From Ichthyophis bannanicus (lineage: Eukaryota; Chordata; Amphibia; Gymnophiona; Ichthyophiidae), in assembly GCA_033557465.1 (NCBI GenBank), contig CM066041.1, positions 153,425,532 through 153,489,531 on the forward strand: DNA of 64,000 bases, read 5' to 3'. Below the pieces are notes generated by a model. That model was given only the letters and a program-made list of their open reading frames with translations. It ran no database searches and was not told the DNA's origin. This document shows, in pieces, positions 7,634 through 17,382 of this stretch. The stretch's first letter is position 1. Each line of letters starts with the position of its first letter. The translations under genes and the position numbers were made by a program.

Positions 7634-10600
7634 CTATGCCGGCATAGCCTCTCCCCCTCCGCGGCCTTCGCTCAGCACGGGGGGCCGGCTGACCCACTTT
7701 GCCCCCAGGTGGTCAGCCATAACATCCGATTCCTGGGTGCTGCAGGTGGTTCAAAAGGGCTACCTCTTACATTTTCACCAGGTGCCTCCCCCCTACTTTC
7801 CAGGGGAGCCTCCAAGACCCCCTCTCCACAGGGACTTACTCCTTCAGGAGCTGCAAAGCCTGCTTCAGGAACAGGCTGTGGAGCCAGTGCCCCAACACCT
7901 GTGGGGTCACGGGTTTTATTCGAGGTACTTCCTGATACCAAAAAGAACAGGAGGCCTCAGACCCATCCTGGACTTACGCAACCTCAACAAGTTCCTGCAG
8001 CGGGAAAACTTCAAGATGCTTACCCTTGGAATCCTACTGCCCTACCTCCAGCAGGGAGATTGGCTATGCTCCTTGGATCTAAAGGATGCTTATACTCACA
8101 TCCTTATTCATCCGGACCACCGGCAATATCTAAGATTTGTGGTGGCAGGGAATCACTATCAGTACCGCGTACTGCCCTTTGGCCTCTCCTCCGCTCCCAG
8201 GGTGTTCACGAAATGCCTGGCAGTGGTGGCAGCCTTCCTGAGGCTTCAAGGCCTCTTAGTCTTCCCCTACCTGGACGACTGGCTCATCCAGGCACAGTCT
8301 TCCCTAGAGGTCACTCAAGCCACTCAACACACAGTGGCTCTGCTTCAGCACTTGGGTTTCGTCATAAACTTCGAAAAGTCCACTTTGCTCCCCTCTCAGG
8401 ATCTCGAATTCATAGGAGCACGGCTGGACACTCTGCAGGCTCGTGCCTTCTTGCCTCTGGAACGGGCCAACAGGCTCATAGCTCTGGCCGGCAGGTTCCA
8501 CAGCGCGTCACCGGTCTCTGCCAGACAATTCCTGCAACTGCTCGGTCATATGGCCTCCACGGTCCATGTCACTCTGAATGCCCGTCTACATATGAGACCT
8601 GCTCAGTGGAGCCTTCGCACTCAGTGGCATCAGGCCACAGGGAGACTGACGGACTTAATACAGATCTCCGACCGCCTGGTCTCCTCTCTGCAATGGTGGC
8701 TTCACCTGCCCAATCTGGTGCTCGGCATGACCTTTCAGTCTCCTCCACCTTCCCAAGTGCTAACGACAGATGCCTCTCTCCTGGGATGGGGAGCGCATTG
8801 CCAGGAAGCATGCACTCAAGGCCTTTGGACACCTTGGGAGGCTGCTCAGCAGATAAACTTCCTGGAGCTGCGGGCGATCCGCCTAGCTCTGCGGACCTTT
8901 TCTCACCTCACTTCTCGTCGGTCTGTACTGGTACAGACGGACAATCAGGTTTCCATGTTCTACGTGAACAAACAGGGGGGCACGGGCTCCCTCCTTCTAT
9001 GTCAGGAGGCTCGGAGACTGTGCTCTTGGGCAGTCAACCACGACATCCTCCTCAAGGCTGTTTACCTGCCCGGGCAGGAAAATTGCCTGGCCGACAAACT
9101 GAGCCAGATTCTGCAGCCACACGAATGGAGGTTGAACCCCGTAGTTGTCCAGCGGATCTTCCGCCGGTGGGGCCTCCCCACCGTGGATCTCTTTGCCAGT
9201 CCTCTAAACCGGCAACTTCCCAGGTTCTGCTCCCGGCACCCGCATCCTCTCAGAGTAGCGCCGGATGCTTTCCTCATCTCGTGGTCCACGGGCCTACTGT
9301 ATGCCTTTCCTCCCACGCCACTTGTGTCCCGGACGCTGTTCAAAGTTGTCCAGGACAGGGCCTCCGTGATCCTGGTAGTGCCCAGGTGGCCGAGACAACC
9401 CTGGTTCCCTCTACTCCTACAGCTAGCGGTGGACACCCCTCTTCCTCTGGGGTTTCAGCCCGATCTCCTGACCCAGGATCAGGGTACTCTCCTGCACCCC
9501 AACCTCCGGGGGGGGGGGGGGGAAGCTGTCGTCCTGGCGTCTCGGCGACCTTCCACCCGGAAATCTTACGCCCTTAAATGGCATCGCTTCTCGGCCTGGT
9601 GTTCTCAGCGCTCTGAGGACCCCTTCGCCTGCTTAGTATCGGTGGTACTGCAATATTTGCTTCGCCTCTCCGATCTAGGCCTCAAATCCAACTCTGTCAG
9701 GGTCCACCTCTGTGCTCTCTCTGCACATCATTCGCCGGTGGAGGGCCAGCCTCTTTCCTCACACCCCTTGGTGGCGCGTTTTCTCAGGGGCCTTCTTCTG
9801 CTTAAGCCTCTGTTGCCCCCTCCAGCTCCTGACTGGGATCTCAATGTGGTCTTGCAAAGGCTTACCTGTCCGCCTTTTGAACCCATGGCTACCTGCCCTC
9901 TTCGTTTCCTCTCCTGGAAAACTCTCTTCTTGGTGGCCCTTACCTCCGCTTGGCGCGTTAGTGAACTACAGGCTCTAGTGTCGGAGCCCCCATACACTAG
10001 GTTCTACAAGAATAGGGTGGTCTTACGGACTCACCCTAAGTTTCTTCCAAAGGTGGTCTCCCCTTTTCACATCAATCAAGAGGTGGTTCTTCCGACCTTC
10101 TTTCCCAGGCCGCATACCAACCGAGCTGAAACTGTTCTGCATACCCTGGACTGTAGAAGAGCCTTATCCTTCTACCTTGACCGTACGCGAGAGCATAGAA
10201 AGGCTGTCCAGCTTTTCATATCTTTTGACCCCAATCGGTTGGGGGTACCTGTTTCTAAGCGTACTTTGTCCATCTGGGTAGCTGACTGTATCGCCTGGGC
10301 TTATGGGGCAGCCGGCCTCTCCTTAGAGTGTCGGGTCAAGGCTCACCGTGTCAGGGCGAAGGCTGCGTCAGTGGCTCATCTCCGCTCTGTTCCGTTGGCA
10401 GACATCTGCCGGGCCGCTACTTGGTCTTCAAGCCAGACGTTTGCGGCTCATTACTGCCTGGAGAGGGAGTCCCACAGGGACAGTGCTTTCGGACAGGCAG
10501 TCCTCCACAATCTCTTTGAGGCCCTGGTGTTTGGCTACCGGCCGGATTTGTATTCAGAGAAGATTCCTTCTGTACTGTTGAGCTTGAGGGAGCTCATTTT

Positions 10601-10655
10601 TCGGCTTGAGGTCTCCGGTAGCCTTAAGCTCGGGAATCCCATAAGTGAGGACTGA
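7254..10655 (+). CDS. DIRS B RT - RNase H - methylase - tyrosine recombinase, one fused frame
   Basis: 1133 codons open; recognisable RT begins near 7690 (HFAPRWSAITSDSWVLQVV), so the real start may lie inside the gag overlap or be reached by frameshifting. RT has LRPILDLRNLNK, SLDLKDAYTHI and YLDD at 8268-8279. RNase H has TDASLLGWGAHC, LELRAIRLAL, TDNQVSMFYVNKQGG and ADKLSQ. The methylase-like domain has VDLFAS, YAFPPTP and VVPRWPRQPWF. A run of 15 G (9508-9522) encodes part of the linker. The recombinase follows: TSAWRVSELQAL (Arg), AHRVRAK (HxxR) and FAAHYCLE (Tyr). The C-terminus reads into the internal complementary region. In group A copies the RT-recombinase joint is built differently. 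Confidence 0.87.
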   Translation: MLAVRLGFSHPTSSHGCRTIWSMSPAEVKTSLVSPWLKRRRNSSPRLSPELAYPERPLPLHRRGRARGKSPFTRGRCLPINNTTHNIKHQQLPIRASRLRDRVMGPVGRRPPSPLHRPLLSRVGVFDYAGIASPPPRPSLSTGGRLTHFAPRWSAITSDSWVLQVVQKGYLLHFHQVPPPYFPGEPPRPPLHRDLLLQELQSLLQEQAVEPVPQHLWGHGFYSRYFLIPKRTGGLRPILDLRNLNKFLQRENFKMLTLGILLPYLQQGDWLCSLDLKDAYTHILIHPDHRQYLRFVVAGNHYQYRVLPFGLSSAPRVFTKCLAVVAAFLRLQGLLVFPYLDDWLIQAQSSLEVTQATQHTVALLQHLGFVINFEKSTLLPSQDLEFIGARLDTLQARAFLPLERANRLIALAGRFHSASPVSARQFLQLLGHMASTVHVTLNARLHMRPAQWSLRTQWHQATGRLTDLIQISDRLVSSLQWWLHLPNLVLGMTFQSPPPSQVLTTDASLLGWGAHCQEACTQGLWTPWEAAQQINFLELRAIRLALRTFSHLTSRRSVLVQTDNQVSMFYVNKQGGTGSLLLCQEARRLCSWAVNHDILLKAVYLPGQENCLADKLSQILQPHEWRLNPVVVQRIFRRWGLPTVDLFASPLNRQLPRFCSRHPHPLRVAPDAFLISWSTGLLYAFPPTPLVSRTLFKVVQDRASVILVVPRWPRQPWFPLLLQLAVDTPLPLGFQPDLLTQDQGTLLHPNLRGGGGEAVVLASRRPSTRKSYALKWHRFSAWCSQRSEDPFACLVSVVLQYLLRLSDLGLKSNSVRVHLCALSAHHSPVEGQPLSSHPLVARFLRGLLLLKPLLPPPAPDWDLNVVLQRLTCPPFEPMATCPLRFLSWKTLFLVALTSAWRVSELQALVSEPPYTRFYKNRVVLRTHPKFLPKVVSPFHINQEVVLPTFFPRPHTNRAETVLHTLDCRRALSFYLDRTREHRKAVQLFISFDPNRLGVPVSKRTLSIWVADCIAWAYGAAGLSLECRVKAHRVRAKAASVAHLRSVPLADICRAATWSSSQTFAAHYCLERESHRDSAFGQAVLHNLFEALVFGYRPDLYSEKIPSVLLSLRELIFRLEVSGSLKLGNPISED

Positions 10656-10735
10656 CTTCCTGCTTGGTCCTGGAGAAAGAGTAGTTACTCACCTGTAACA
10701 GGTGTTCTCCAGGAGCAGCAGGAATCAGTCCTCAC
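10638..10735 (+). repeat. DIRS B internal complementary region
   Basis: Bases 10638-10678 are the exact reverse complement of the left end (5329-5369). Bases 10679-10735 are the exact reverse complement of the right end (10950-11006). The junction GGAGAAAGAGTAG therefore mirrors the head-to-tail joint of a circular copy. This is the diagnostic DIRS feature. Confidence 0.93.
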
Positions 10736-10820
10736 TACCCTCCCTCCTCCCCTTGGAGTTGCAGTCATCCTTATTATATGTTTTTGCTTACTTTTTTGCT
10801 GTCTTTTCGCTATGTCATCA

Positions 10821-11009
10821 GACTGAGCAAGATGGCACCCCTGGGCGGGAAGGGGACCACGCATGCACGCTGCAATTCCCAAAGGCTTTCTTCGAAAGCT
10901 GGGGAAAGTTGCTCCGCGAGGGCTCCGTCGGCGCCGACGTCACCCATAAGTGAGGACTGATTCCTGCTGCTCCTGGAGAACACCTGTTACAGGTGAGTAA
11001 CTACTCTTT
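10821..11009 (+). repeat. DIRS B right inverted terminal repeat
   Basis: Reverse complement of 5331-5491 plus a unique outer part with the palindrome CACCTGTTACAGGTG (10981-10995) and CAG/GTGAGT (10990-10998). The palindrome is a candidate recombinase-binding site; the GTGAGT also reads as an outward-facing splice donor. Confidence 0.87.
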
Positions 11010-11807
11010 CCAATCTACACCATCTATGCAAAATGGGCTTCACACGTATAGTTTTAATATCCTGCTCCCCCCTCATGACACACTGACATAACATTATGTT
11101 TCATTTCAGCAGCCATGCACAGACATAGCAGTGAGATTGAAAATATGCATTAGACATGGAGAAGATTAAACATTCTGAGGGCTGGTACAGTGTAGCGACA
11201 CCAAGGAGGTACCAAGGCCTACCCCTGGAACCTCCTGCAGAAGAAGCAGTCACAACCCCAAGGTAGAAGTAAATGTTGGAGATCATAGAACACTTTTCAT
11301 GTCATATAACACGATCATATAGTACTTTCTGAATGGAAAGGAGAGGAGAAAATTCCAGCTGCCAGGAATGAAGGCTCATGGTACCTCAACTTCAGACACC
11401 TTCCAATGATAACTGGTAATGTGTGGGGTTAAAGTATGTGCCAGTTGAGATGAAAGCCTATGATAAGAGCCATGCCTCACAAATAATTTCCAAATAATGC
11501 TATCATTTGAATTTACTGAAAGGAGACAAAACATGTTCTAGCACAAGTAATAAAATGGATTTCTCTAGGCAAGCGTGATCATGGATCAGAGCTGAACATA
11601 GCACCATGAACACAAAAATCATGAGTATAATTGCTTAGTTATAATTGCCTTTCCTAGAACATATCAGCTTAACAAGTAGAACACATTTCACTTTTAAATT
11701 ATGCCTTGAAGGAACGCCCCACTTTATCTGAGTACTGTCTGGTGGAAAGTGTTCCAGCTTCTGAATCTGATTGCAGAAAGAACAATTCAGTGCAACACTC
11801 CCTCTTT
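11010..11807 (-). other. TCN2: TCN2 3' flank, probable 3' UTR
   Basis: About 800 bases between DIRS copy B and the TCN2 stop codon. No other gene is seen. On the minus strand I find no AATAAA. A GATAAA variant lies at about 11723-11728 (some 80 bases after the stop) and an ATTAAA at 11052-11057 (about 750 bases after). Either could serve for polyadenylation; RNA data would decide. Confidence 0.35.
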
Positions 11808-11869
11808 CTACCATTTAGCCAGTCTTAGAATAATGTGATCACCATCTTCAGGTGTGTAGTCAGCAATAC
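11808..11869 (-). CDS. TCN2: TCN2-like last coding exon (stop at 11808-11810)
   Basis: Minus-strand acceptor TTTACCTACAG is followed by a 62-base exon. Its first two bases complete a Gly codon from the previous exon, giving GIADYTPEDGDHIILRLAKW and then TAG. This is the C-terminal strand of the cobalamin-binding beta domain. Transcobalamin ends in a GIADY...DG..I.LRL..W peptide, whereas intrinsic factor has a GVGDY...NF type ending (from memory of the families), so TCN2 is favoured. Transcobalamin is a secreted plasma protein that carries vitamin B12 to its cell receptor. The exon phase matches the exon at 20301-20422. Confidence 0.85.
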
Positions 11870-13200
11870 CTGTAGGTAAACAGCAAGAACATACAGATCC
11901 ACTTAGATCACACAGTTCAAAGAACTCTTACTGCACCCCTGCAGAGACACAAAAAAATACAAATCCACAGAGCTCGAGAATGTTCAGAGACCCAACAAGG
12001 ACACGTAGATGCACTAAGCTTACAGGATTCAAATCTCTCAGGATACCCCTGGCAGTTTCAGACTTTGGAGGGAAATGATGGAGATTATCAGATGCTAAGA
12101 CATCTATCCTCCAGCTCCCTTATATCACTAAGCACACGGAGCTGCAGAAAATGTATGGATTATTTCTGGAGGCGGGGGGGGGGGGGGGGGGGGGGGGAGT
12201 CGGCGGGACTTTATTTCTCTGGAAACCCAGGTCCGATATGGCCCATTTTCAAATCTGATGTGTCTTTTCACTGGTATTCCCTTCATGCCAAATCTGGTTC
12301 TGTTTCATTACATTTTCAGAGAGTTGTTTCTCCCCCAAACAGAAAACTATTTTAAAAAGGACACAAATTACTAAGGGGCACTGCACTTCTTTAACAAGTG
12401 GAGAAAGCATGCGGAGCATGACTCATGAAATTCTTTCCAGCTCCTCTGCATGTGTGTGTACGTGAGTCTCTGCATGCACACACTCATCTATTTGTATCTG
12501 CATTCCCTCTGTGTGCGTGCCTCTGTATACTCGTGTGTCCCTGTTTTGTATGTTGATCTCTTTTGTGTGTATGTGTATATCTTTGTGAGCTGGCATGACT
12601 TTGCATGTTTGTTCTCATGTTTGTGTGCCTGTGCATGTGTGGGTGAGTTAATATGTGCATGTTTAAATCTGCGTTGATACTCTGTGTGTCTATTGGGAGA
12701 GGACATGAGAGGGGAAGGCTGTTTGACAGGCGCTATGTTACTGTGAATCAGCCTTTGTATACTGCAGCTGTTGGAACTGCTTTTACCTTAGAAATACATT
12801 GGGGCATTTTTTGGTAGGAGGGCTTCCTTTCTCTTCCGTCTTCCACCACAAGAACTTCACCCAGCTCAGCTCAGCCCTTCCTCTGACTCAGTGACATACC
12901 ATGGGTCTCCACCACCTGGGGAGGTCAGTGTTTACATTTGCATCTCCTTCCATCATACACCACATCACAAAGGCCCTATGGTTTGTTTTTTTGACATTTC
13001 AGCTTCTTCTCTAGTGTCCCTCTTAGGCTGGCACCTCGAGGCCATGGACTCTGACCTCCCTCTCCCTTGTCAGTACACCATTAATATAACTAGAGCAGCC
13101 TTCCCACTGGTTGGATCCTACCCAGATTCTCTGCTGCTATTACACTGGAAGCAGGCACGGCAGGCTCACTCACATGGGGAGGGCGATTAGAGATCCGCAA
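11870..13200. other. TCN2 intron, proximal part without genes
   Basis: Mostly unassigned intron. It contains a poly-G run (about 12174-12197) and a degenerate TG-rich stretch (about 12447-12710) whose apparent frames are low complexity. From about 12770 it joins the first unit of a duplicated segment described separately. Confidence 0.5.
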
Positions 13201-13219
13201 ATGATAGAGGCTTGATACT

Positions 13220-13620
13220 CTGCACCGGTGGCTAGCACTGCTAAAGCTACAAGCCACTGGTGCTGGACTTTAAACCCAGATATTCAATGCCAGGGCCATA
13301 TCCGGGCTACAGTATGGAATATCTGGATTGCCGTGAAGCTAATCAGCCAGTGGTGATATTCAGCCGTTGCCTGATTAGCTTCTGCTGCAAAAATTAGGCC
13401 AGTGTTTTCTGTGCTTGACTTTCACCACGTGTTGCAAACTGGGCAGCAGCTGTCCGATTAGCAACCGGTGTAATGCCAGAAAGTCCCCAGCCCCCTCGGA
13501 TATTCAGTGACACTAACCGTGGAAGTGCCACTAAATATCACGCACAGCGGCAATTACATGGTTTGCAGGTCTGCAAACTGTGTAAATGCCTTTGAATATC
13601 CCCCCCCATTGTTTTAAATT
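13220..13620. repeat. Dispersed repeat with GATATTCAG / TATCC(G)G motifs
   Basis: It contains CCAGATATTCAATGCCAGG, GGAATATCTGG and GATATTCAGCC. Similar blocks occur at about 24350-24745, 33514-33795, 37195-37600, 46455-46760 and 46960-47465. They look like degenerate copies of a non-coding mobile repeat with internal inverted symmetry. Confidence 0.55.
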
Positions 13621-14029
13621 CTAAAAGTTGTCCAGCCATGTTCTGGACATAAATGTAAAAATCAGCAGAATCATGAAAAAGCTAGACAGTTGATAATCCC
13701 AACCTTCCAAGTCCTGAGCACATCTGAAAGTGCTCCCCCTAAACTATGTACCCTAGGTAGGTTTCTCTTTTGCCAGTGCCTTAATCTAGCCCCTCCATGG
13801 CAACAGATATTAGCTGACAGCACACTTAGCAACTAATAAGAAAGAGGTACAGTTCAATCAGTAGCTTTCGCAGTAGAAATAACAGGAATGAAACTGAAAT
13901 ATATGTCAATAAGATAAAATGCAGCACATCACAACTAGGAAACTATTTGCAATCCCTATGTGTATGCGTGTGGTGTTCATGTATTTTATCTTTGTTGTGT
14001 GTTTTGTTTGTTGTGCATGTATTGTGTCT

Positions 14030-14345
14030 GTGGAGGGTAGCTGGGGGTGGTGGGCATATTCAGGGGACATAGTTTTAGGGGTGGGAAGATTTGGGGATGA
14101 AGGTAGTTTGCAGCATAGGGGGAAGTTGCAGCGGGGGTTTTTAAGGATGGAACTGTTGCAGATGGTTATTTTTTGGGGATGGGGCAGGTTGCAACTTAGT
14201 GGGGAAATTATAGGAGGCAGTTGATGAGGTGGTAGGACATTTGTGGAGAGTAGTTTTTAGGGGTGGGGCAGGTGGTTGGATTATGGGGCGATTGTGAGGT
14301 GATAGATTTTTGGAGTTGGAGGAGTTTGTGGGGTAGTGGGGCAAA
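14030..14345 (+). repeat. G/T-rich minisatellite
   Basis: Degenerate tandem units of roughly 30-50 bases built on GGGGCAGTTTGCAG and TAGTTTTTAGGGGTGG-like words. The same pattern continues at about 15475-15755 and 16215-16855, so a once continuous array seems to have been interrupted by the LINE fragment at 14346-15400 and duplicated. Confidence 0.6.
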
Positions 14346-15400
14346 TGTATTTATTTAAAAGTATTTATATCCTGCTTTATCCTTGAATCAAAGTGGATTT
14401 CACTGCAAACCAATCAAGTAGGGTAGTGCGGGGGTGTCGGCATGCAGTGGCTGTGAGTTTAGTGTTCATGAGGGTATGGATAGGTAGGTTTTGATTTGGG
14501 GTACAATATATACAGTTTGAGCTATCTACATTGAGCTATATATACAGTTTGAGCTATATACAGTTTTCTTAGAGTGGTTAGGTGTTTTGATGTTGTGGAT
14601 GTCATTTCTCGTGTAACTCGTATTGTAGTGTGGTTAGGGTGGATTGGTGGACTTCATTGAATTGTTCAATGAATAGGGTGGTTTTTAGTAGTTTCGGGAA
14701 ATCCTTTATATCTGCTGTTGCTTTTAGGTTATCTGGGAGGACATTCCAGATGGCAGAGGCTGCCAGAGAAAAGGCTCACATGGATGTGGATTTGTTTATT
14801 CTTGTGAATAGAGTAGGTATTGGTATATTGTTTTTGGTGTTGTTTCTGTCTGGTCTTTTGCTTGTTTTGGTTTCAATGAGTTCCTGTAGTATTCCTGCTG
14901 AGATGTTGTTTTTAATTTTGAAGATAGTAAGCACTGATTTATATTTTGCTCGTGAGGAGATTGGTAGCCAGTGTAGTAGCTCTTGTAGTATTGGAGTTAT
15001 ATGGTCTTGTATTGCAGCACTAGTGATAATGCGGGCAGCAGTGTTCTGGACTATTTGTAAGGGGCGGGTGGTTTGTTTAGGTAGACCTTGGCATAGTATA
15101 TTACAGTAGTCCAGCAGCGGTGTAATGATGGCTTGGCATACTGTACGGAAATGTTCTTGATTAAGGAGGGGTTTTAGTCTCCTGAGTGTTGCGAGTTTGA
15201 AGAAGGCTGTTCTGGTTATCTTGTGGATATGCAGTTGGAGGGTGAGTTGTTTGTCTAGGATCATTCCAAGGTATCTGACTTCATCTTTTATTGTAATTGA
15301 TGTATCAGATACGTTGATAGCAGTAGGAGGCATGAATGAGGAGTCTCTGGTGACGATAATTGCTTCCGTTTTTTAATGTTGATTTTTAGGTTGTTGTTAG
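14346..15400 (-). mobile_element. L2/CR1-like LINE, 3' fragment
   Basis: On the minus strand 15333-14776 encodes the C-terminal part of a LINE reverse transcriptase: VRYLGMILDKQLTLQLHI, a thumb-like helical region, ITPLLDYCNILCQGLP and QNTAARIIT, followed by WLPISSRAKYKSVLTIFK. The catalytic palm is upstream and missing. The 3' end is an AT-rich tail near 14346-14410. It interrupts the G-rich minisatellite. Confidence 0.75.
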
Positions 15401-15474
15401 TTAGCCAGGTTGTTATTTCTTGAATGCATGTTGATATTTTGGTATAGTCTGGGAAATGTGAGGATGGTTTATGA

Positions 15475-15755
15475 AATGGTAGTACAGTTGTGGGGGGTAG
15501 TTTTTAGGGGTGAGCAGTTTGTAGAGGTGATAGGGCCAGTTGCAGTGGGGTTAGGTTTTAGGGGTAGAAGCAGTTGGCAGGAGGCGTGGAGCAGTTGCAG
15601 AGGGGGTAGGTTTGGTTTCAGGGGTGCAGCACTTTCAGCGGTGTAATTTTGGGGGGTGGGGGAGTTGCAGGAGGTTGTTATTTGGGGTGGGACAATTTGC
15701 AGTGGGGTGGGGCAGTTGGAGTATAGTTTCTGGGGGTAGGGACTTCATTTTTTTT
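15475..15755 (+). repeat. G/T-rich minisatellite, second block
   Basis: Units such as GGGGTAGTTTTTAGGGG and GGGGCAGTTGCAGGGGG, degenerate. Continuous in pattern with 14030-14345 across the LINE insertion. Confidence 0.55.
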
Positions 15756-16855
15756 CCATCTCCCACCATACACAGAAACATAATTAGTATAGTACAGGAA
15801 CTTTCCCCAGCTCACTTTCTCCCTTCCTATGACTAAAGCAGCATTGCAGTGCTCCCTCCACCCAGCCTTCGCTTTGGGTTGGAAAGAATAAAAAGCCAGA
15901 CAGTTGTCAATCCTAACCTACTAAGTCCAGAGCACATCTAACAGTATCCCCTCTAATCTTTGGACCCTAGGTATGTTTCTATTTTGCCAATACCCTGTCC
16001 ATGGCAACAGATATTAGTTGACAGGCAGCATACATAGCAACCAATAAGAAAGCAGCACAATTCAGTCAGTAGATTTCAGAGTCAAAATAAGAACAAAAAT
16101 TAAATATATATCTGAATAATTAAAAAGAAGTATGTCACAGCTACTTGTAATTTCTGTGTGTGTGTGAGATGTGTTTGTATATGTGTCTTTCTCTGTTGTG
16201 CGTACAGAGCATGTGTTGTGTCTGTTGAGGAGTAGCTGGGAGTGGTGGGCCAGTCCCGTGAAACAGTTATGTAGGAGGGGGAAGGCATTTTCAAGATGAT
16301 GATGATGCATTTGAAGAGGGTTAATTGTTTTAGGGGACAATTTTTTGGTGATGGAGGCAGTTTGCAGAGTGGCAAGGCAGTTGCAGGGGGAGTAGTGATT
16401 GGGGTGTGGGCAATTTGCACGAGTATTTTTTGGAGGTGAGGGCAGTTTGTGAGATGGTGAAGTAGTTGCAAGGGGATAGTTTTTGGGGTGGAGTAGTTTG
16501 AGGGATGGTGGGACAGTTTTAGGGGTAGTTCTTGGGTGGGGCAGTTATGAGGATGGTTAGTGGGCAGGACGATGGGGCAATTGCACAACTTGGTGTTTGA
16601 TAGTGAGGCAGTTGCAGGGGATAGCTTTTATGGTTGGGGCAGTTTCAGAGTGGTAGAGCAGTTGTAGGGGACTGTTTTTTGGGTAGGGCAATTTGCAGGG
16701 TAGTGGGACATTTGCGGAAGAATGTGGGTGGTGGGGCAGTTACAGCGAGTAGTTTTGATGGGTGGGGCAGTTTAGGATGTTGGGAAAGTGGAGAACAGGG
16801 AGAGAGAGTTGAAAGCGATTCCCTATCTGCTGTGTTTCAGCCATCCTGCTGGAGT
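15755..16855 (+). repeat. Duplicated intronic segment, second unit
   Basis: Collinear with 12830-12890 plus 13680-14345, ending in another G/T-rich minisatellite (about 16215-16855). It has TGTGTGTGTGAG at about 16156-16167 and a run of GGGGCAGTT-type units. No gene is seen. Confidence 0.6.
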
Positions 16856-17382
16856 TTATAAGATGTAACATGCATGGGTAAATTTGTCAAGATGTGCTTG
16901 GAAATGTTTCTTTATCAAGCCTATGGTACCCAACACAATGGGAAATATTTCTGTATCTTTCTGCCACATTTTCTTGGTCTCTGACTGCATTTCTTGGTAT
17001 TTCAGGATCTTCTGCCTCTCCACACGATTTACAGAGTAGTCACTTGGAAATGACACCTCTATTATCAATGCCGTTCTGGGGTTTTCCTTCGTAACCGCTA
17101 TATCCGGCTTCCTCACATCCAGCTTTTTATCGGTCGGAATGGGAGTATCCCAGGTGATCATAACCTCCTCATTCTCTTAGGGTCATGATCCCGGTGCTTT
17201 TCGGGCACAGTGATGTTGTAGTGCTTACAGAGTTTCCAATAGATGAGGCGCGCTACTTTATTATATCTTTCCATACAGAAATTTTCTGCCATCAGAACTT
17301 TACAGTCAGCTATGAGGTGAGTCACCGTTTCTAGGTTTTTCTTACAGAATCGACATATGTCTGTGTTGTCAGTTTTTTTCAA
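16856..17382 (-). pseudogene. LINE C-terminal zinc motif and restriction-like endonuclease
   Basis: Two overlapping frames. 17382-17158 has the CX2C...HX4-5C motif and then ERYNKVARLIYWKLCKHY. 17161-16856 has ITWDTPIPTD, the KPDIAVTKEN motif, TALIIEVSFPSD and VERQKILKYQEMQ, the PD-(D/E)XK-like residues of the R4/Rex6 endonuclease. In life this enzyme nicks target DNA so that the RNA can be reverse transcribed from the nick. A one-base shift separates the two parts. Confidence 0.72.

Larger units (their letters stand above)
5328..11009 (+). mobile_element. DIRS-type retrotransposon copy B, structurally complete
   Basis: The best preserved DIRS copy in the window, 5.7 kb. It has inverted terminal repeats (about 5331-5491 and 10821-10980, matching over roughly 160 bases), an open gag gene, one open RT-RNase H-methylase-recombinase frame, and an internal complementary region. 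TTT is present at both outer junctions (5328-5330 and 11007-11009) and also at the junction inside the internal complementary region, which fits crossover at a short shared sequence rather than a target duplication. It sits about 800 bases downstream of the TCN2 stop codon, in opposite orientation to that gene. Confidence 0.92.
12770..14345 (+). repeat. Duplicated intronic segment, first unit
   Basis: The pieces 12830-12890 and about 13680-14345 match 15760-15850 and about 15895-16600 in the same order, including CCATGGCAACAGATATTAG and the following purine/T-rich and GT-rich parts. Between the two pieces this unit holds extra DNA (about 12890-13625) absent from the second unit, much of it a copy of the TATCC-rich dispersed repeat. 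Either a local duplication or two copies of one dispersed repeat. Confidence 0.65.

Noticed and set aside
12450..12677. Short Cys/Val/Tyr-rich frame
   Set aside because: It arises from a degenerate TG repeat.
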